A DNA stretch of 37,199 nucleotides, from contig JBBRYK010000021.1 of assembly GCA_038237665.1 (NCBI GenBank), positions 1-37,199 of the forward strand, written 5' to 3'. The translations under genes and the position numbers were made by a program. Under the pieces are notes generated by a model. That model made no database searches and was not told where the DNA came from. It worked only from the letters and a program-made list of their open reading frames with translations. Below are positions 16,165-23,903 of the stretch, piece after piece. Within the stretch, counting starts at the first letter, position 1, and each line of letters begins with the position of its first letter. Source of the DNA: JBBRYK01 sp038237665. Its GTDB lineage: Bacteria; Actinomycetota; Thermoleophilia; Gaiellales; Gaiellaceae.

Positions 16165-17300
16165 GGCGCCGCCTCCACTGCGGGCGGGGCCTCGACGGGG
16201 GCGACCCGCCGCCTCCGTCCGACCCGGAGGCGGTAGCGGATCAGGAGCTCACCCCCGAGGACGCAGAAGAGGACGATCCCCTGCATGACGCCGACGAGCC
16301 CCGATGGGAAGTCGGGCCCCTGGAGGAAGAGCCCGGCGTTCTGCAGCCCACCGATGAGGACGCCGACGAGGCAGACGGCGAACGGGTTGTACCGGCCGAG
16401 CGCCGCGACAACGATCCCGGTGTAGCCGTAGCTCGCGCCCTGAAGGCCCTGTGGGCTGGCGTCGAGCACGTGCGAGAAGTCGCCCACCTGGCTCGCACCT
16501 CCGACACCGGCCACGGCCCCGGAGATCGCCATGACCGCGAGGATCTTCCGGCGCGTTCGCATTCCCGAATAGCGCGCGGCGCGCTGCGAGTCGCCGATCA
16601 CGTTCATCTCGAAGCCGAATCGCGTCGAACGGAAAAGGACATAAAGCCCGGTGCCGACCGCGAGCGCGAGCAGGAAGCCGAACGGAAGGACGACGTCTGA
16701 GACGCTCCAGTTGGGCCAGAACTGGCTGGGCTGCAAAGCGATCGACTGCGGGAACGACCGCGTCTGGATCGTGGACAGGTCGCGCCAAGGCGAAGCGCTG
16801 TCAAAGATCAGATAGGTGAGGAGAAGCCCGGCGACGTAGTTCAGCATCAGCGAGGTGATGATCTCGTTCGTCCGCGCGAACGCCTTCAGCACGCCTGGGA
16901 TCAGCGCCCAAAGCGCGCCGCCCGCGGCCGCGCCCACGCACATCGCGAGGATCGTCAGGCCAGTGGCGTGGTGAGGGCCTAGCCAGAACGCGACGCCGGA
17001 GCCGGTGATCGCGCCGAGGTACAGCTGCCCCTCGGCGCCGATGTTGAAGAGCTGCATCCGGAACGCCACGGCCGCCGCGAGCCCGGTGAACAGGAGAGGC
17101 GTAGCGGAGACCAGCGTGTCCGTCCAGGCCGCGGGACCGATGAACGCCGCGTCGAAGAGCCGCCGGTAGGTGTGGAGCGGATCGTGACCCGTCGCGACGA
17201 GGACGGCGGCCATGACGAGGAACGAGAATGCGGCCGAGGCGATCGGGACGGCGAAGGAGTACCAGCGGGGCTGCTCGAGGCGGCGCTCGACCTTGATCAC
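16161..17300 (-). CDS. nupP: ABC nucleoside/purine permease (NupP-like)
   Basis: 379 residues with a soluble N-terminal start, then about ten hydrophobic segments. The typical LFTGLAAAVAFRMQLFNIGAEGQ pattern of the second BMP-system permease is clear, as is the FEMNVIG..QRAARYSG cytoplasmic loop. It ends in a short Arg-rich then Pro/Ala-rich cytoplasmic tail. It pairs with the NupQ-like permease. GTGA overlaps at both ends show tight translational coupling. Confidence 0.9.
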   Translation of the reverse strand: MIKVERRLEQPRWYSFAVPIASAAFSFLVMAAVLVATGHDPLHTYRRLFDAAFIGPAAWTDTLVSATPLLFTGLAAAVAFRMQLFNIGAEGQLYLGAITGSGVAFWLGPHHATGLTILAMCVGAAAGGALWALIPGVLKAFARTNEIITSLMLNYVAGLLLTYLIFDSASPWRDLSTIQTRSFPQSIALQPSQFWPNWSVSDVVLPFGFLLALAVGTGLYVLFRSTRFGFEMNVIGDSQRAARYSGMRTRRKILAVMAISGAVAGVGGASQVGDFSHVLDASPQGLQGASYGYTGIVVAALGRYNPFAVCLVGVLIGGLQNAGLFLQGPDFPSGLVGVMQGIVLFCVLGGELLIRYRLRVGRRRRVAPVEAPPAVEAAP

Positions 17301-18802
17301 GCGCGCTCGCCTCCTGCCATGGCCAGTCCGATCTCCGCAACGGTCGCAGTCCCCGGATCGAAGTCGCCCGTCAGCCGCCCCTCGTAGATGACGACGATGC
17401 GGTCGGCGAGCGCGCGGATCTCGTCCAGGTCCTCGCTGATCAGGAGTACGCCGACGCCGATGGACGCCGCTTCGCGCAGGTAGGCATGCACAGTCTCGAT
17501 CGCCCCGACGTCCAGCCCGCGAGTCGGGGACGCCGCGATCAGCACCTGCGGCTGCGCGGAGAACTCCCGGCCGAGCACGAGCTTCTGCAGGTTTCCGCCC
17601 GACAGGTCGCGCGCGGGTGTGTGAGGGCCCGGAGCGTGGACCCGGTAGCGCTTGATGAGGTCGACCGCGTGCGTCCGGATCGCGCGCCAGCGAAGCAAGG
17701 GCCCGCGGGACATGAGCGGTCCCCTGTACGACTTCAGGACCGCGTTCGCGGCGATGTCGAGACTGGGCGCGACGGCCGTCCCGAGCCGGTCTTCCGGAAC
17801 GTGGGCGATGCGGGCGGCGATCGCCGCGCGCGGATCCCCGTCGCGCAGCTTCCGGCCGCCCACCCGGATCTGGCCCCGCACGGGTGGCCGCATCCCGGTG
17901 ATCGCCTCCGCCAGCTCGCGCTGACCATTCCCGGCCACCCCGGCCACCCCGACGATCTCTCCGGTTCGCACGGCGAGGGAGACGTCCCTCACGGCCTGCT
18001 CTCCGCGGTCACCGCTGACGGTGAGTCCCTCGACCTCGAGCGCCGAGTCGGTGCCGGCCGGCGCCTCGCGAGCCACGCGGCGCGCAAGCTCGACCTCGCG
18101 TCCGACCATCAGCGCCGCGAGCTCGCGCGGAGTTGCGTCAGCCGTGGGGAGTGTTCCGATCGAGCGGCCGCCGCGCAGTACGGTCACGCGGTCCGCGACG
18201 GCCTTCACCTCATGCAGCTTGTGTGAGATGAAGATCACCGTCCGCCCTTCTTCGGCCATGGTGCGCAGCGTTCCGAAGAGCGCCTCTGCCTCCTGCGGCG
18301 TGAGAACGGCAGTGGGCTCGTCGAGGATCAGGATCCGCGCCTCGCGGTAAAGGGACTTCAGGATCTCGACGCGCTGCTGCTCCCCGACCGACAGCTGCCA
18401 GATGCGCGCCCGCGGATCGACCGCGATGCCGTATCGCTCGCCCAATCCGACGACGCGGCGCTCGATCTGCCGCGGCTCGAGAACGAACTTCCGCGCCTCG
18501 GGGCGATGCTCGCCGAGGATGACGTTCTCCGCGACGGTGAACGGCGGGACGAGCCGAAAGTGCTGGTGCACCATGCCGACGCCCGCGTCGATCGCATCGC
18601 TCGGAGAGCCGAATTGCACCGGCTTCCCGTAGAGCCAGATCGCACCCTCGTCGGGCTGGTAGAGCCCCGTGAGGATGTTCGAGAGCGTGCTCTTGCCGGC
18701 GCCGTTTTCGCCCAGGAGCGCGTGCACCTCGCCGGCGCCGGCCTCGAAGTCGACCGAGTCGTTCGCCAGCACACCGGGGAAGCGCTTGGTGATCCCCTGC
18801 AT
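17297..18802 (-). CDS. nupO: ABC nucleoside/purine importer ATPase, tandem domains (NupO-like)
   Basis: 501 residues from the ATG at 18802, with two ATPase halves. First half: Walker A GENGAGKST (31-39), signature LSVGEQQ (137-143), Walker B LILDEPT. Second half: a degenerate Walker A (GVAGNGQRE) and signature LSGGNLQK, the normal arrangement for BMP-system and sugar importers. An upstream in-frame TTG at 18877 would add 25 residues and place the 18813-18843 hairpin inside the coding region. The ATG is preferred because family homology begins there, although no Shine-Dalgarno sequence precedes it. Confidence 0.9.
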   Translation of the reverse strand: MQGITKRFPGVLANDSVDFEAGAGEVHALLGENGAGKSTLSNILTGLYQPDEGAIWLYGKPVQFGSPSDAIDAGVGMVHQHFRLVPPFTVAENVILGEHRPEARKFVLEPRQIERRVVGLGERYGIAVDPRARIWQLSVGEQQRVEILKSLYREARILILDEPTAVLTPQEAEALFGTLRTMAEEGRTVIFISHKLHEVKAVADRVTVLRGGRSIGTLPTADATPRELAALMVGREVELARRVAREAPAGTDSALEVEGLTVSGDRGEQAVRDVSLAVRTGEIVGVAGVAGNGQRELAEAITGMRPPVRGQIRVGGRKLRDGDPRAAIAARIAHVPEDRLGTAVAPSLDIAANAVLKSYRGPLMSRGPLLRWRAIRTHAVDLIKRYRVHAPGPHTPARDLSGGNLQKLVLGREFSAQPQVLIAASPTRGLDVGAIETVHAYLREAASIGVGVLLISEDLDEIRALADRIVVIYEGRLTGDFDPGTATVAEIGLAMAGGERA

Positions 18803-18812
18803 GACGACAGCC

Positions 18813-18843
18813 GGAGAGGCGCCGGGCTCGCCGGCGCCTCTCC
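18813..18843 (-). other. Strong 13-bp hairpin between binding-protein and ATPase genes
   Basis: GGAGAGGCGCCGG (18813-18825) is a perfect inverted repeat of CCGGCGCCTCTCC (18831-18843) with a 5-nt loop. It begins about 40 bases after the binding-protein stop and ends 10 bases before the ATPase ATG. There is no U-tract. It could be a partial terminator or a 3'-end stabiliser that keeps binding-protein mRNA above that of the membrane complex, and it may hide the ATPase ribosome site. Confidence 0.6.
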
Positions 18844-18884
18844 CTTCCTGTGCAGGGATGGGGGCTTCCTGCCCCAAAGCGCTT

Positions 18885-20009
18885 CTACCCCGGCGGCGGA
18901 ACGTGGGAGACGGACCCGACGACCCCCCTGACCAGCCACTGCATCGCGTACAGCTCCTTGATCGAGAGGCGCTTGCCCTTCTTGACCATGAGCTTGCCCT
19001 TCTGGTCGTAGAGCGGGCCGGCGAACTCGTAGAAGCTGCCGTTCTGGATCTCCTTCTGCTTCTTGCGGATCTGCGCCTTCGTCTTCGCGGAGACCCCTGG
19101 TCCGAAGCGGGCAAGCTTCGTGAAGCCGTCATTGATCGACCCGTAGTAGAAGCCGGGCTTCCACGTGCCGTTCATCGCCGCCTTCACGCGCCTGAGGTAG
19201 TACGGGCCCCAGTTGTAGACCGCCGCGGTCAGCCATTGCTTCGGCGCGAACTTGCTCGCGTCGGCGTCGTACCCGACCCACGGTACGCCCTGCTTCTCCG
19301 CATACACGCCGGCGGCGGGGCTGTCGACGTTCTGCCCGAGGACGTCGACACCGGCCGAGACGAGGTTCCGCGCGGCCGCGGTCTCCTTCGGCGGCGAGTA
19401 CCACTCGTTCGTCCACACGATCTTGACCTTCGCGCCGGGGTGCGCCACCTGCGCGCCGAGGGTGAAGGCGTTGATGTGCCGGACGACCTCGGGGATCCCG
19501 AAGGGAACGACGTAGCCGATCAGGCCCTTCTTCGAGGCGGCGCCGGCAGCCATGCCGGAGAGGTAGATCGTGTCCTCACCCGCGCCGAAGTACTCCGACT
19601 GGTTCTTCTCGATCTGCTGCCCGGTGGCCTGCTCGAACAGGACCTTCGGGTACTTCTGCCACAGCTGACCGTTGACGCCGAGCTCGAGCTCTCCGAATGA
19701 CGTTGCGAAGATCATCTGGTACCCGTCGCGGACAAGCCCGGCGACGATCTGCGGCACCTGGGCGTTGCTGAACGCCTTGTCCTTGTAGGTGGTCTGCACC
19801 TTGTCACCGAGCGCCTTCTGGACGTAGAGACGACCCAGGTTGTGTGCGGTCGACCAGCCGCCGTCGTCGAACGGCCCCGGATAGATGAACGCGACCTTGT
19901 AAGCCGCCGCCTTCCTGGCCGGCTTCGCGGTCACCGCCGTCGCCGACGCGAGCGCGCCGGCAATGACCACGGCCACCCCCGCGGCCAGCACTGCCCTCGG
20001 ATTCCTCAT
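18885..20009 (-). CDS. nupN: BMP-family substrate-binding protein (purine/nucleoside)
   Basis: 374 residues. A Sec signal peptide is clear: MRNPR, a hydrophobic core to about residue 24, and small residues before about 29. There is no lipobox Cys, so it is either released or held in some other way. The mature part has the BMP/PnrA pattern (VAFIYPGPFDDGGW, then IVAGLVRDGYQMIFATSFGE and PWVGYDADASKF). It delivers substrate to the ABC importer encoded downstream. A Shine-Dalgarno sequence (GGGGAAGGA) precedes the ATG, and a TATAGT box lies about 52 bases upstream, so this mRNA has a real leader. Confidence 0.92.
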   Translation of the reverse strand: MRNPRAVLAAGVAVVIAGALASATAVTAKPARKAAAYKVAFIYPGPFDDGGWSTAHNLGRLYVQKALGDKVQTTYKDKAFSNAQVPQIVAGLVRDGYQMIFATSFGELELGVNGQLWQKYPKVLFEQATGQQIEKNQSEYFGAGEDTIYLSGMAAGAASKKGLIGYVVPFGIPEVVRHINAFTLGAQVAHPGAKVKIVWTNEWYSPPKETAAARNLVSAGVDVLGQNVDSPAAGVYAEKQGVPWVGYDADASKFAPKQWLTAAVYNWGPYYLRRVKAAMNGTWKPGFYYGSINDGFTKLARFGPGVSAKTKAQIRKKQKEIQNGSFYEFAGPLYDQKGKLMVKKGKRLSIKELYAMQWLVRGVVGSVSHVPPPG

Positions 20010-20059
20010 TCCTTCCCCTCCCGCCGTTGCGCCTTCCCCGCCTGAAACGGGGCGAAGCT

Positions 20060-20108
20060 CGACTATAGGAAAGTCGGAGGGCCGGTACTAGAGGGATATT
20101 GTCGCCCG
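20060..20108. promoter_or_regulatory. Divergent control region of the purine regulon
   Basis: The two arms are 99 bp apart. On the minus strand TATAGT (20067-20062) is a -10 candidate for the importer/xdh operon. On the plus strand TATTGT (20097-20102) lies 6 nt before the GTG of 8-oxoguanine deaminase, giving a leaderless start. CGACT (20060-20064) and AGTCG (20072-20076) form an inverted repeat that covers the minus -10 box and could be an operator. Convincing -35 boxes are not visible. No regulator gene lies next to it. Confidence 0.45.
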
Positions 20109-21440
20109 GTGCGGACCCTCTTCTCGGGCGGCTGGATCGTGACGATGGACGACGCGGGCACCGAGCTCTGCAACGGCTGGCTGACCGTTTCGGACGGGTT
20201 GGTCGAGGCGGTCGGCGCGGACTCACCGCCGGCCGCGGAGGAGCGGGTGGACCTCCGCGGGGCGGTGGTCACGCCCGGCCTCGTCAACTCGCACCACCAC
20301 CTGTACCAGACGCTGACGCGTGCACGTGCACAGCAAGCGGACCTCTTCACGTGGCTCCGCGAGCTCTATCCCGTGTGGGCCCGGCTCGACGCGGAGGCGG
20401 AGTACGCGGCGGCCAGGTGCGGACTGGCGGAGCTGGCTTTGGCCGGCGCCACAACGGTCTTCGACCATCACTACGTGTTCCCGCGCGGCCGCTCCGGGCT
20501 CGTCGAGGCCGAGATCGCCGCCGCCCGGGAGCTCGGTGTCCGGATCGTCGCCTCCCGAGGCTCGATGGACCTCGGGGAGTCGGAGGGCGGCCTGCCCCCT
20601 GACTCGCTGACCGAGGACGCGGACGTCGCACTCGCCGACACCGAGCGGCTGGCCGGGCTGGCCGACGGCGACCTGGTCGAGCTGGCCGTGGCGCCCTGCT
20701 CGCCGTTCTCGGTGACAGGCCACCTCATGCGTGATTCGGCCGAGCTCGCCCGGCGCCTGGGCCTGCGGCTGCACACGCACCTCGCCGAGACGGTCGAGGA
20801 GGAGGGTTACTGCCGTGAGCTGTACGGCTGCACGCCCGTCGAGTACCTGGAGGAGCTCGGCTGGATCGCGGGCGACGTCTGGTGCGCCCATTGTGTCCAT
20901 CTCTCCGATACGGACGTGGCCCGTTTCGCCGCCGCCGGGACCGGCGTCGCCCACTGTCCGACCTCGAACCTGCGCCTCGGAGCCGGCGTCGCGCCGGTCG
21001 CGGACCTGGTGCGAAGCGGCGTCCCCGTCGGCCTCGGCGTCGATGGGTCGGCCTCGAACGAGCGGAGTGACCTGTTCTTCGAGGTCAAGCAGGCGCTGCT
21101 CATCGCACGCGGGCGAGGCGGGCCGGAGGCGATGACGGTGCGGGAGGCGCTGCGCCTCGGCACGCGGGGCGGCGCCGAGGTGCTCGGCCGCGACGACATC
21201 GGTTCGCTCGAGCCCGGGAAGCGGGCCGACTTCGCGGTCTGGCGGACCGACGGGCTCGAGTTCGGGGGCGCGGAGGACCTGGTGGCAGCGCTCGTCCTGA
21301 CCGCACCGCACCGGGTCGATCGCCTCTACGTCGGCGGCGAGGAGGTCGTCCACGACGGCCGGCTCGTCCGCGCCGACGAGGAGGAGATCGCGAGCGAGCA
21401 CCGCCGCGCTGCGGAGCGTTTCGTCGCTCTGAGCGCGTAG
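20109..21440 (+). CDS. 8-oxoguanine deaminase
   Basis: A 443-residue amidohydrolase. Metal and substrate motifs: GLVNSHHHLYQ (His 62-64), HTHLAET (His 222, His 224, Glu 227), HCVHLS (His 261, His 264), and VDGSASNE (Asp 312). The N-terminus (GGWIVTMDDAGTEL) and the WLRELYPVW segment match 8-oxoguanine deaminases, which convert 8-oxoguanine to urate. Related guanine deaminase or s-triazine hydrolase functions are less likely given the urate genes downstream. It would channel oxidised guanine straight into urate oxidation and so fits the plus arm. GTG start, probably leaderless. Confidence 0.85.
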   Translation: MRTLFSGGWIVTMDDAGTELCNGWLTVSDGLVEAVGADSPPAAEERVDLRGAVVTPGLVNSHHHLYQTLTRARAQQADLFTWLRELYPVWARLDAEAEYAAARCGLAELALAGATTVFDHHYVFPRGRSGLVEAEIAAARELGVRIVASRGSMDLGESEGGLPPDSLTEDADVALADTERLAGLADGDLVELAVAPCSPFSVTGHLMRDSAELARRLGLRLHTHLAETVEEEGYCRELYGCTPVEYLEELGWIAGDVWCAHCVHLSDTDVARFAAAGTGVAHCPTSNLRLGAGVAPVADLVRSGVPVGLGVDGSASNERSDLFFEVKQALLIARGRGGPEAMTVREALRLGTRGGAEVLGRDDIGSLEPGKRADFAVWRTDGLEFGGAEDLVAALVLTAPHRVDRLYVGGEEVVHDGRLVRADEEEIASEHRRAAERFVALSA

Positions 21441-21507
21441 GCGCCGCCACGTGTTTTTGGCCTAACCAGCCCGTTTGCAGCCCTTACGCCGGGTCCCGCT
21501 TGGCCAT

Positions 21508-21528
21508 GTCAGGGGACAGACCCCTGAC
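21508..21528. repeat. REP-like palindrome upstream of hiuH
   Basis: GTCAGGGG (21508-21515) and CCCCTGAC (21521-21528) form a perfect 8-bp stem with loop ACAGA; flanking AT/GT extends it with a wobble pair. TTGGCC occurs on both sides (21500-21505 and 21548-21553) and once more near 21457. It lies in the 144-bp gap between the deaminase and hiuH and may be a REP-type element or a processing or termination hairpin. Confidence 0.5.
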
Positions 21529-21584
21529 GTGTCCGGAATGGACAGAATTGGCCGCCGTCGGGGCGACGCGTGAAGATGCGCCGG

Positions 21585-21878
21585 ATGAGCGTCTCGCTCT
21601 CCACGCACGTGCTCGATACCGGGCAGGGCCGGCCGGCCGCGGGTGTGCAGGTCGAGCTCTTCCGTGACGACCAATTGCTGGCGAGCGGGCAGACGGACGG
21701 AGACGGGCGCATCGCCGACCTGGCCGAGGGGCTGGAGCCCGGCAATTACCGTCTCGTCTTCCGGCCGCCCTCGGTGTTCTTCCAGCGCGTCGAGCTGGAG
21801 GTCACCCTCGTCGCCGGGCACTACCACGTCCCGCTCCTCGTCTCGCCCTACTCGTGCGCGAGCTACCGCGGCAGCTGA
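21585..21878 (+). CDS. hiuH: 5-hydroxyisourate hydrolase (transthyretin-like)
   Basis: A 97-residue protein with the family's two signatures: the N-terminal LSTHVLDTGQGRPA and the C-terminal YRGS. Catalytic residues expected in this family (His in STHV, Arg in YRLVFR, His in HYHVPLL) are present. It opens 5-hydroxyisourate, the product of PuuD, to OHCU. It is slightly short because loops are trimmed. The ATG at 21585 fits homology; GTG at 21570 or ATG at 21576 would only add a few residues. It overlaps the next gene by 25 bases. Confidence 0.93.
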   Translation: MSVSLSTHVLDTGQGRPAAGVQVELFRDDQLLASGQTDGDGRIADLAEGLEPGNYRLVFRPPSVFFQRVELEVTLVAGHYHVPLLVSPYSCASYRGS

Positions 21879-22294
21879 GCGGCGACGAGCTCGCCGGGCT
21901 GTTCGAGGGACGGACGCGGTTCGTCGAGCGGCTCGCCGCCCTCGAGAATCCGCTCCAGGCCGCCCGGGCAGTCGCCCGCGACCTGTCCGACGACGAGAAG
22001 CGCGAGGTGCTCGGCGCCCACCCGGCGATCGGCCAGCAGCGCGGGCTCTCCGCCCGCTCCGCCGCTGAGCAGGGCAACGACGAGGACGCGGCCACCCTGG
22101 ACGAGCTCGCGCACCTGAACAGCGCCTACGAGGAGAGGTTCGGCTTCCGGTTCGTCGTGTTCGTGAACAGGAGACCGAAGTCGGCGATCGTCCCGATCCT
22201 GCGCGAGCGCATCGAGCGGACCCGGGAGGAGGAGCTGGAGACCGCCCTCGACGAGCTGATCTCGATCGCCGAAGACCGCTGGCGGCGCGGGTAA
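21854..22294 (+). CDS. uraD: OHCU decarboxylase
   Basis: 146 residues. The catalytic AHPAIG (His near residue 56) and the EERFGFRFVVFVN helix-strand segment are those of 2-oxo-4-hydroxy-4-carboxy-5-ureidoimidazoline decarboxylase, followed by LRERIERTREEEL. It gives stereospecific (S)-allantoin. The GTG start lies inside hiuH and the stop overlaps the puuD ATG by one base (TAATG), so three consecutive steps of urate breakdown are translationally coupled. Confidence 0.93.
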   Translation: MRELPRQLSGDELAGLFEGRTRFVERLAALENPLQAARAVARDLSDDEKREVLGAHPAIGQQRGLSARSAAEQGNDEDAATLDELAHLNSAYEERFGFRFVVFVNRRPKSAIVPILRERIERTREEELETALDELISIAEDRWRRG

Positions 22295-23496
22295 TGCTCG
22301 GCTTCGACGCGTACGCCACGGACTGGCTCGATCTCGTCTTCCGCTGGTTCCACGTGATCGCGGCGATCGTCTGGATCGGAGCGTCGTTCTACTTCGTCGC
22401 GCTGGACAGTCATCTGCTTCCGCCCGAGAAAAAAGCTGACCGGGAGCGCGGCGTCCGCGGTGAGACCTGGGAGATTCACGGCGGCGGCTTCTACCGGATC
22501 GAGAAGTTCCGCGTGGCGCCGCGCGAGCTGCCCGACCCGCTGCACTGGTTCAAGTGGGAGGCGTACTGGACCTGGCTCTCGGGCTTCGCCCTGCTCGTCG
22601 TCCTCTACTACCTGAACGCGAGCACGAATCTGATCGACCCGTCGGTTGCCGACCTCGAGGTCTGGCAGGCGGTGCTGCTCAGCGTCGGAGGACTGGCCGT
22701 CGCCTGGGTCGTCTACGACGCGGTCTGTCGCCTGCTCCCCGGGCGCGACGCGCTCGTTGGGGCGGCCATCCTCGGGCTCGTCCTGCTGGCGAGCTGGGGC
22801 TCGAGCGAGCTCTTCAGCGCCCATGCGGCCTGGCTCCAGGTGGGGGCCATGCTCGGGACGATCATGGCCGCAAACGTCCTCTTCAACATCATTCCCGCCC
22901 ACTGGGAGCTGGTCCGGGCGAAGGAGGCCGGTCGCGAGCCCGCCGCGCAGCCCGGGCTCGAGGCCAAGCGGCGCTCCGTCCACAACAACTACCTGACGCT
23001 GCCGGTGCTCGTGACCATGCTGAGCGGGCACTTCGGCTTCCTCTACGGGCACTCGTACGCGTGGCTGATCCTCGTCGGGTTGATGGCCATCGGCGCCTGG
23101 ATCCGCGTCTACTTCAACCTCCGCCACCAGGGACGAACGGTGTGGGCGATCCCTGTGACGGCCGCGCTCGCGCTGGCCGGCATCGCGATCGCGGTTCGGC
23201 CGTCGGGCGGCGGCGCAAATGCAGGCGGCCCGCTCGTTCCCTTTTCCGAGGCGAGGTCGATCGTCCAGCAGCGCTGCGCCCCGTGCCACTCGATGCACCC
23301 GACGTACTCCGGCCTCACCGCCCCGCCGCTCGGGATCGCGTTCGACGCGCCGAAACAGATCGGCGCGCGCGCGGATGCGATCCGGGCCCAGGCCGTCGAC
23401 TCGACGACCATGCCCCTCGGCAACGTCACAAAGATGACCCGGGCGGAGCGAGACCGACTGGGCCTCTGGATCCGCCAGGGTGCGAGAATCAAGTGA
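22294..23496 (+). CDS. puuD: Membrane urate oxidase with cytochrome c domain (PuuD)
   Basis: 400 residues. About eight hydrophobic segments (residues 12-40, 92-108, 123-142, 155-168, 178-200, 232-250, 255-275, 283-301) are followed by a C-terminal cytochrome c domain with CAPCHSMH (Cys 328, Cys 331, His 332) and a likely axial Met in TTMPLGN (373). Conserved His residues lie in the first helices and in PAHWE. PuuD is known as an integral-membrane, cytochrome-linked urate oxidase that replaces soluble uricase and sends electrons to the respiratory chain instead of forming H2O2. No soluble uricase gene is seen. Confidence 0.93.
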   Translation: MLGFDAYATDWLDLVFRWFHVIAAIVWIGASFYFVALDSHLLPPEKKADRERGVRGETWEIHGGGFYRIEKFRVAPRELPDPLHWFKWEAYWTWLSGFALLVVLYYLNASTNLIDPSVADLEVWQAVLLSVGGLAVAWVVYDAVCRLLPGRDALVGAAILGLVLLASWGSSELFSAHAAWLQVGAMLGTIMAANVLFNIIPAHWELVRAKEAGREPAAQPGLEAKRRSVHNNYLTLPVLVTMLSGHFGFLYGHSYAWLILVGLMAIGAWIRVYFNLRHQGRTVWAIPVTAALALAGIAIAVRPSGGGANAGGPLVPFSEARSIVQQRCAPCHSMHPTYSGLTAPPLGIAFDAPKQIGARADAIRAQAVDSTTMPLGNVTKMTRAERDRLGLWIRQGARIK

Positions 23497-23903
23497 TGCT
23501 CGAGATCAGCGCCGCCGGCATCGAGTTCAGCGCCCGCCTCGAGGACGAGGAAGCGCCCCTGACGGTCGCCGCGTTCCGCAGACTGCTCCCGCTCGAGAGC
23601 CGGATCATCCACGTGCGCTGGAGCGGCGAGGGCGGCTGGATCCCCTTCGGCGACCTCGACCTCGGAGTCGGCCCGGAGAACGCGACCTCGTACCCGAACC
23701 CGGGCGAGATCGTCCTCTACCCCGGCGGCGTCAGCGAGACCGAGATCCTGCTCGCCTACGGCTACGTCAACTTCGCCTCCAAAGCCGGACAGCTGGCCGG
23801 CAACCACTTCGCCACCATCGTCGAGGGCAACGAGAGCCTGCGCGAGCTCGGGCGGAAGTTCCTCTGGGAGGGCGCTCAGCCGATCGTGTTCAAAGAGACC
23901 TGA
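23496..23903 (+). CDS. DUF3830 family protein (cyclophilin-like fold)
   Basis: 135 residues with the DUF3830 pattern: a short N-terminal beta hairpin, ALTV-like PLTVAAFRRLLPLESRIIHVRWSG, then WIPFGDL, NATSYPNPGEIVLYPGG and a YGYVNFASKAGQLAGNHFA segment. The family has a cyclophilin-like barrel but no established activity. The ATG overlaps the puuD stop (TGATG), so it is translated with urate oxidase. A role in urate or allantoin handling is inference from position. Its last 14 bases overlap the convergent amidohydrolase gene. Confidence 0.85.
   Translation: MLEISAAGIEFSARLEDEEAPLTVAAFRRLLPLESRIIHVRWSGEGGWIPFGDLDLGVGPENATSYPNPGEIVLYPGGVSETEILLAYGYVNFASKAGQLAGNHFATIVEGNESLRELGRKFLWEGAQPIVFKET

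Noticed and set aside
20010..20059. Purine riboswitch in the binding-protein leader
   Set aside because: The leader is about 50 nt and has only a short CCCCG/CGGGG stem, too small and without the conserved purine-aptamer loops.
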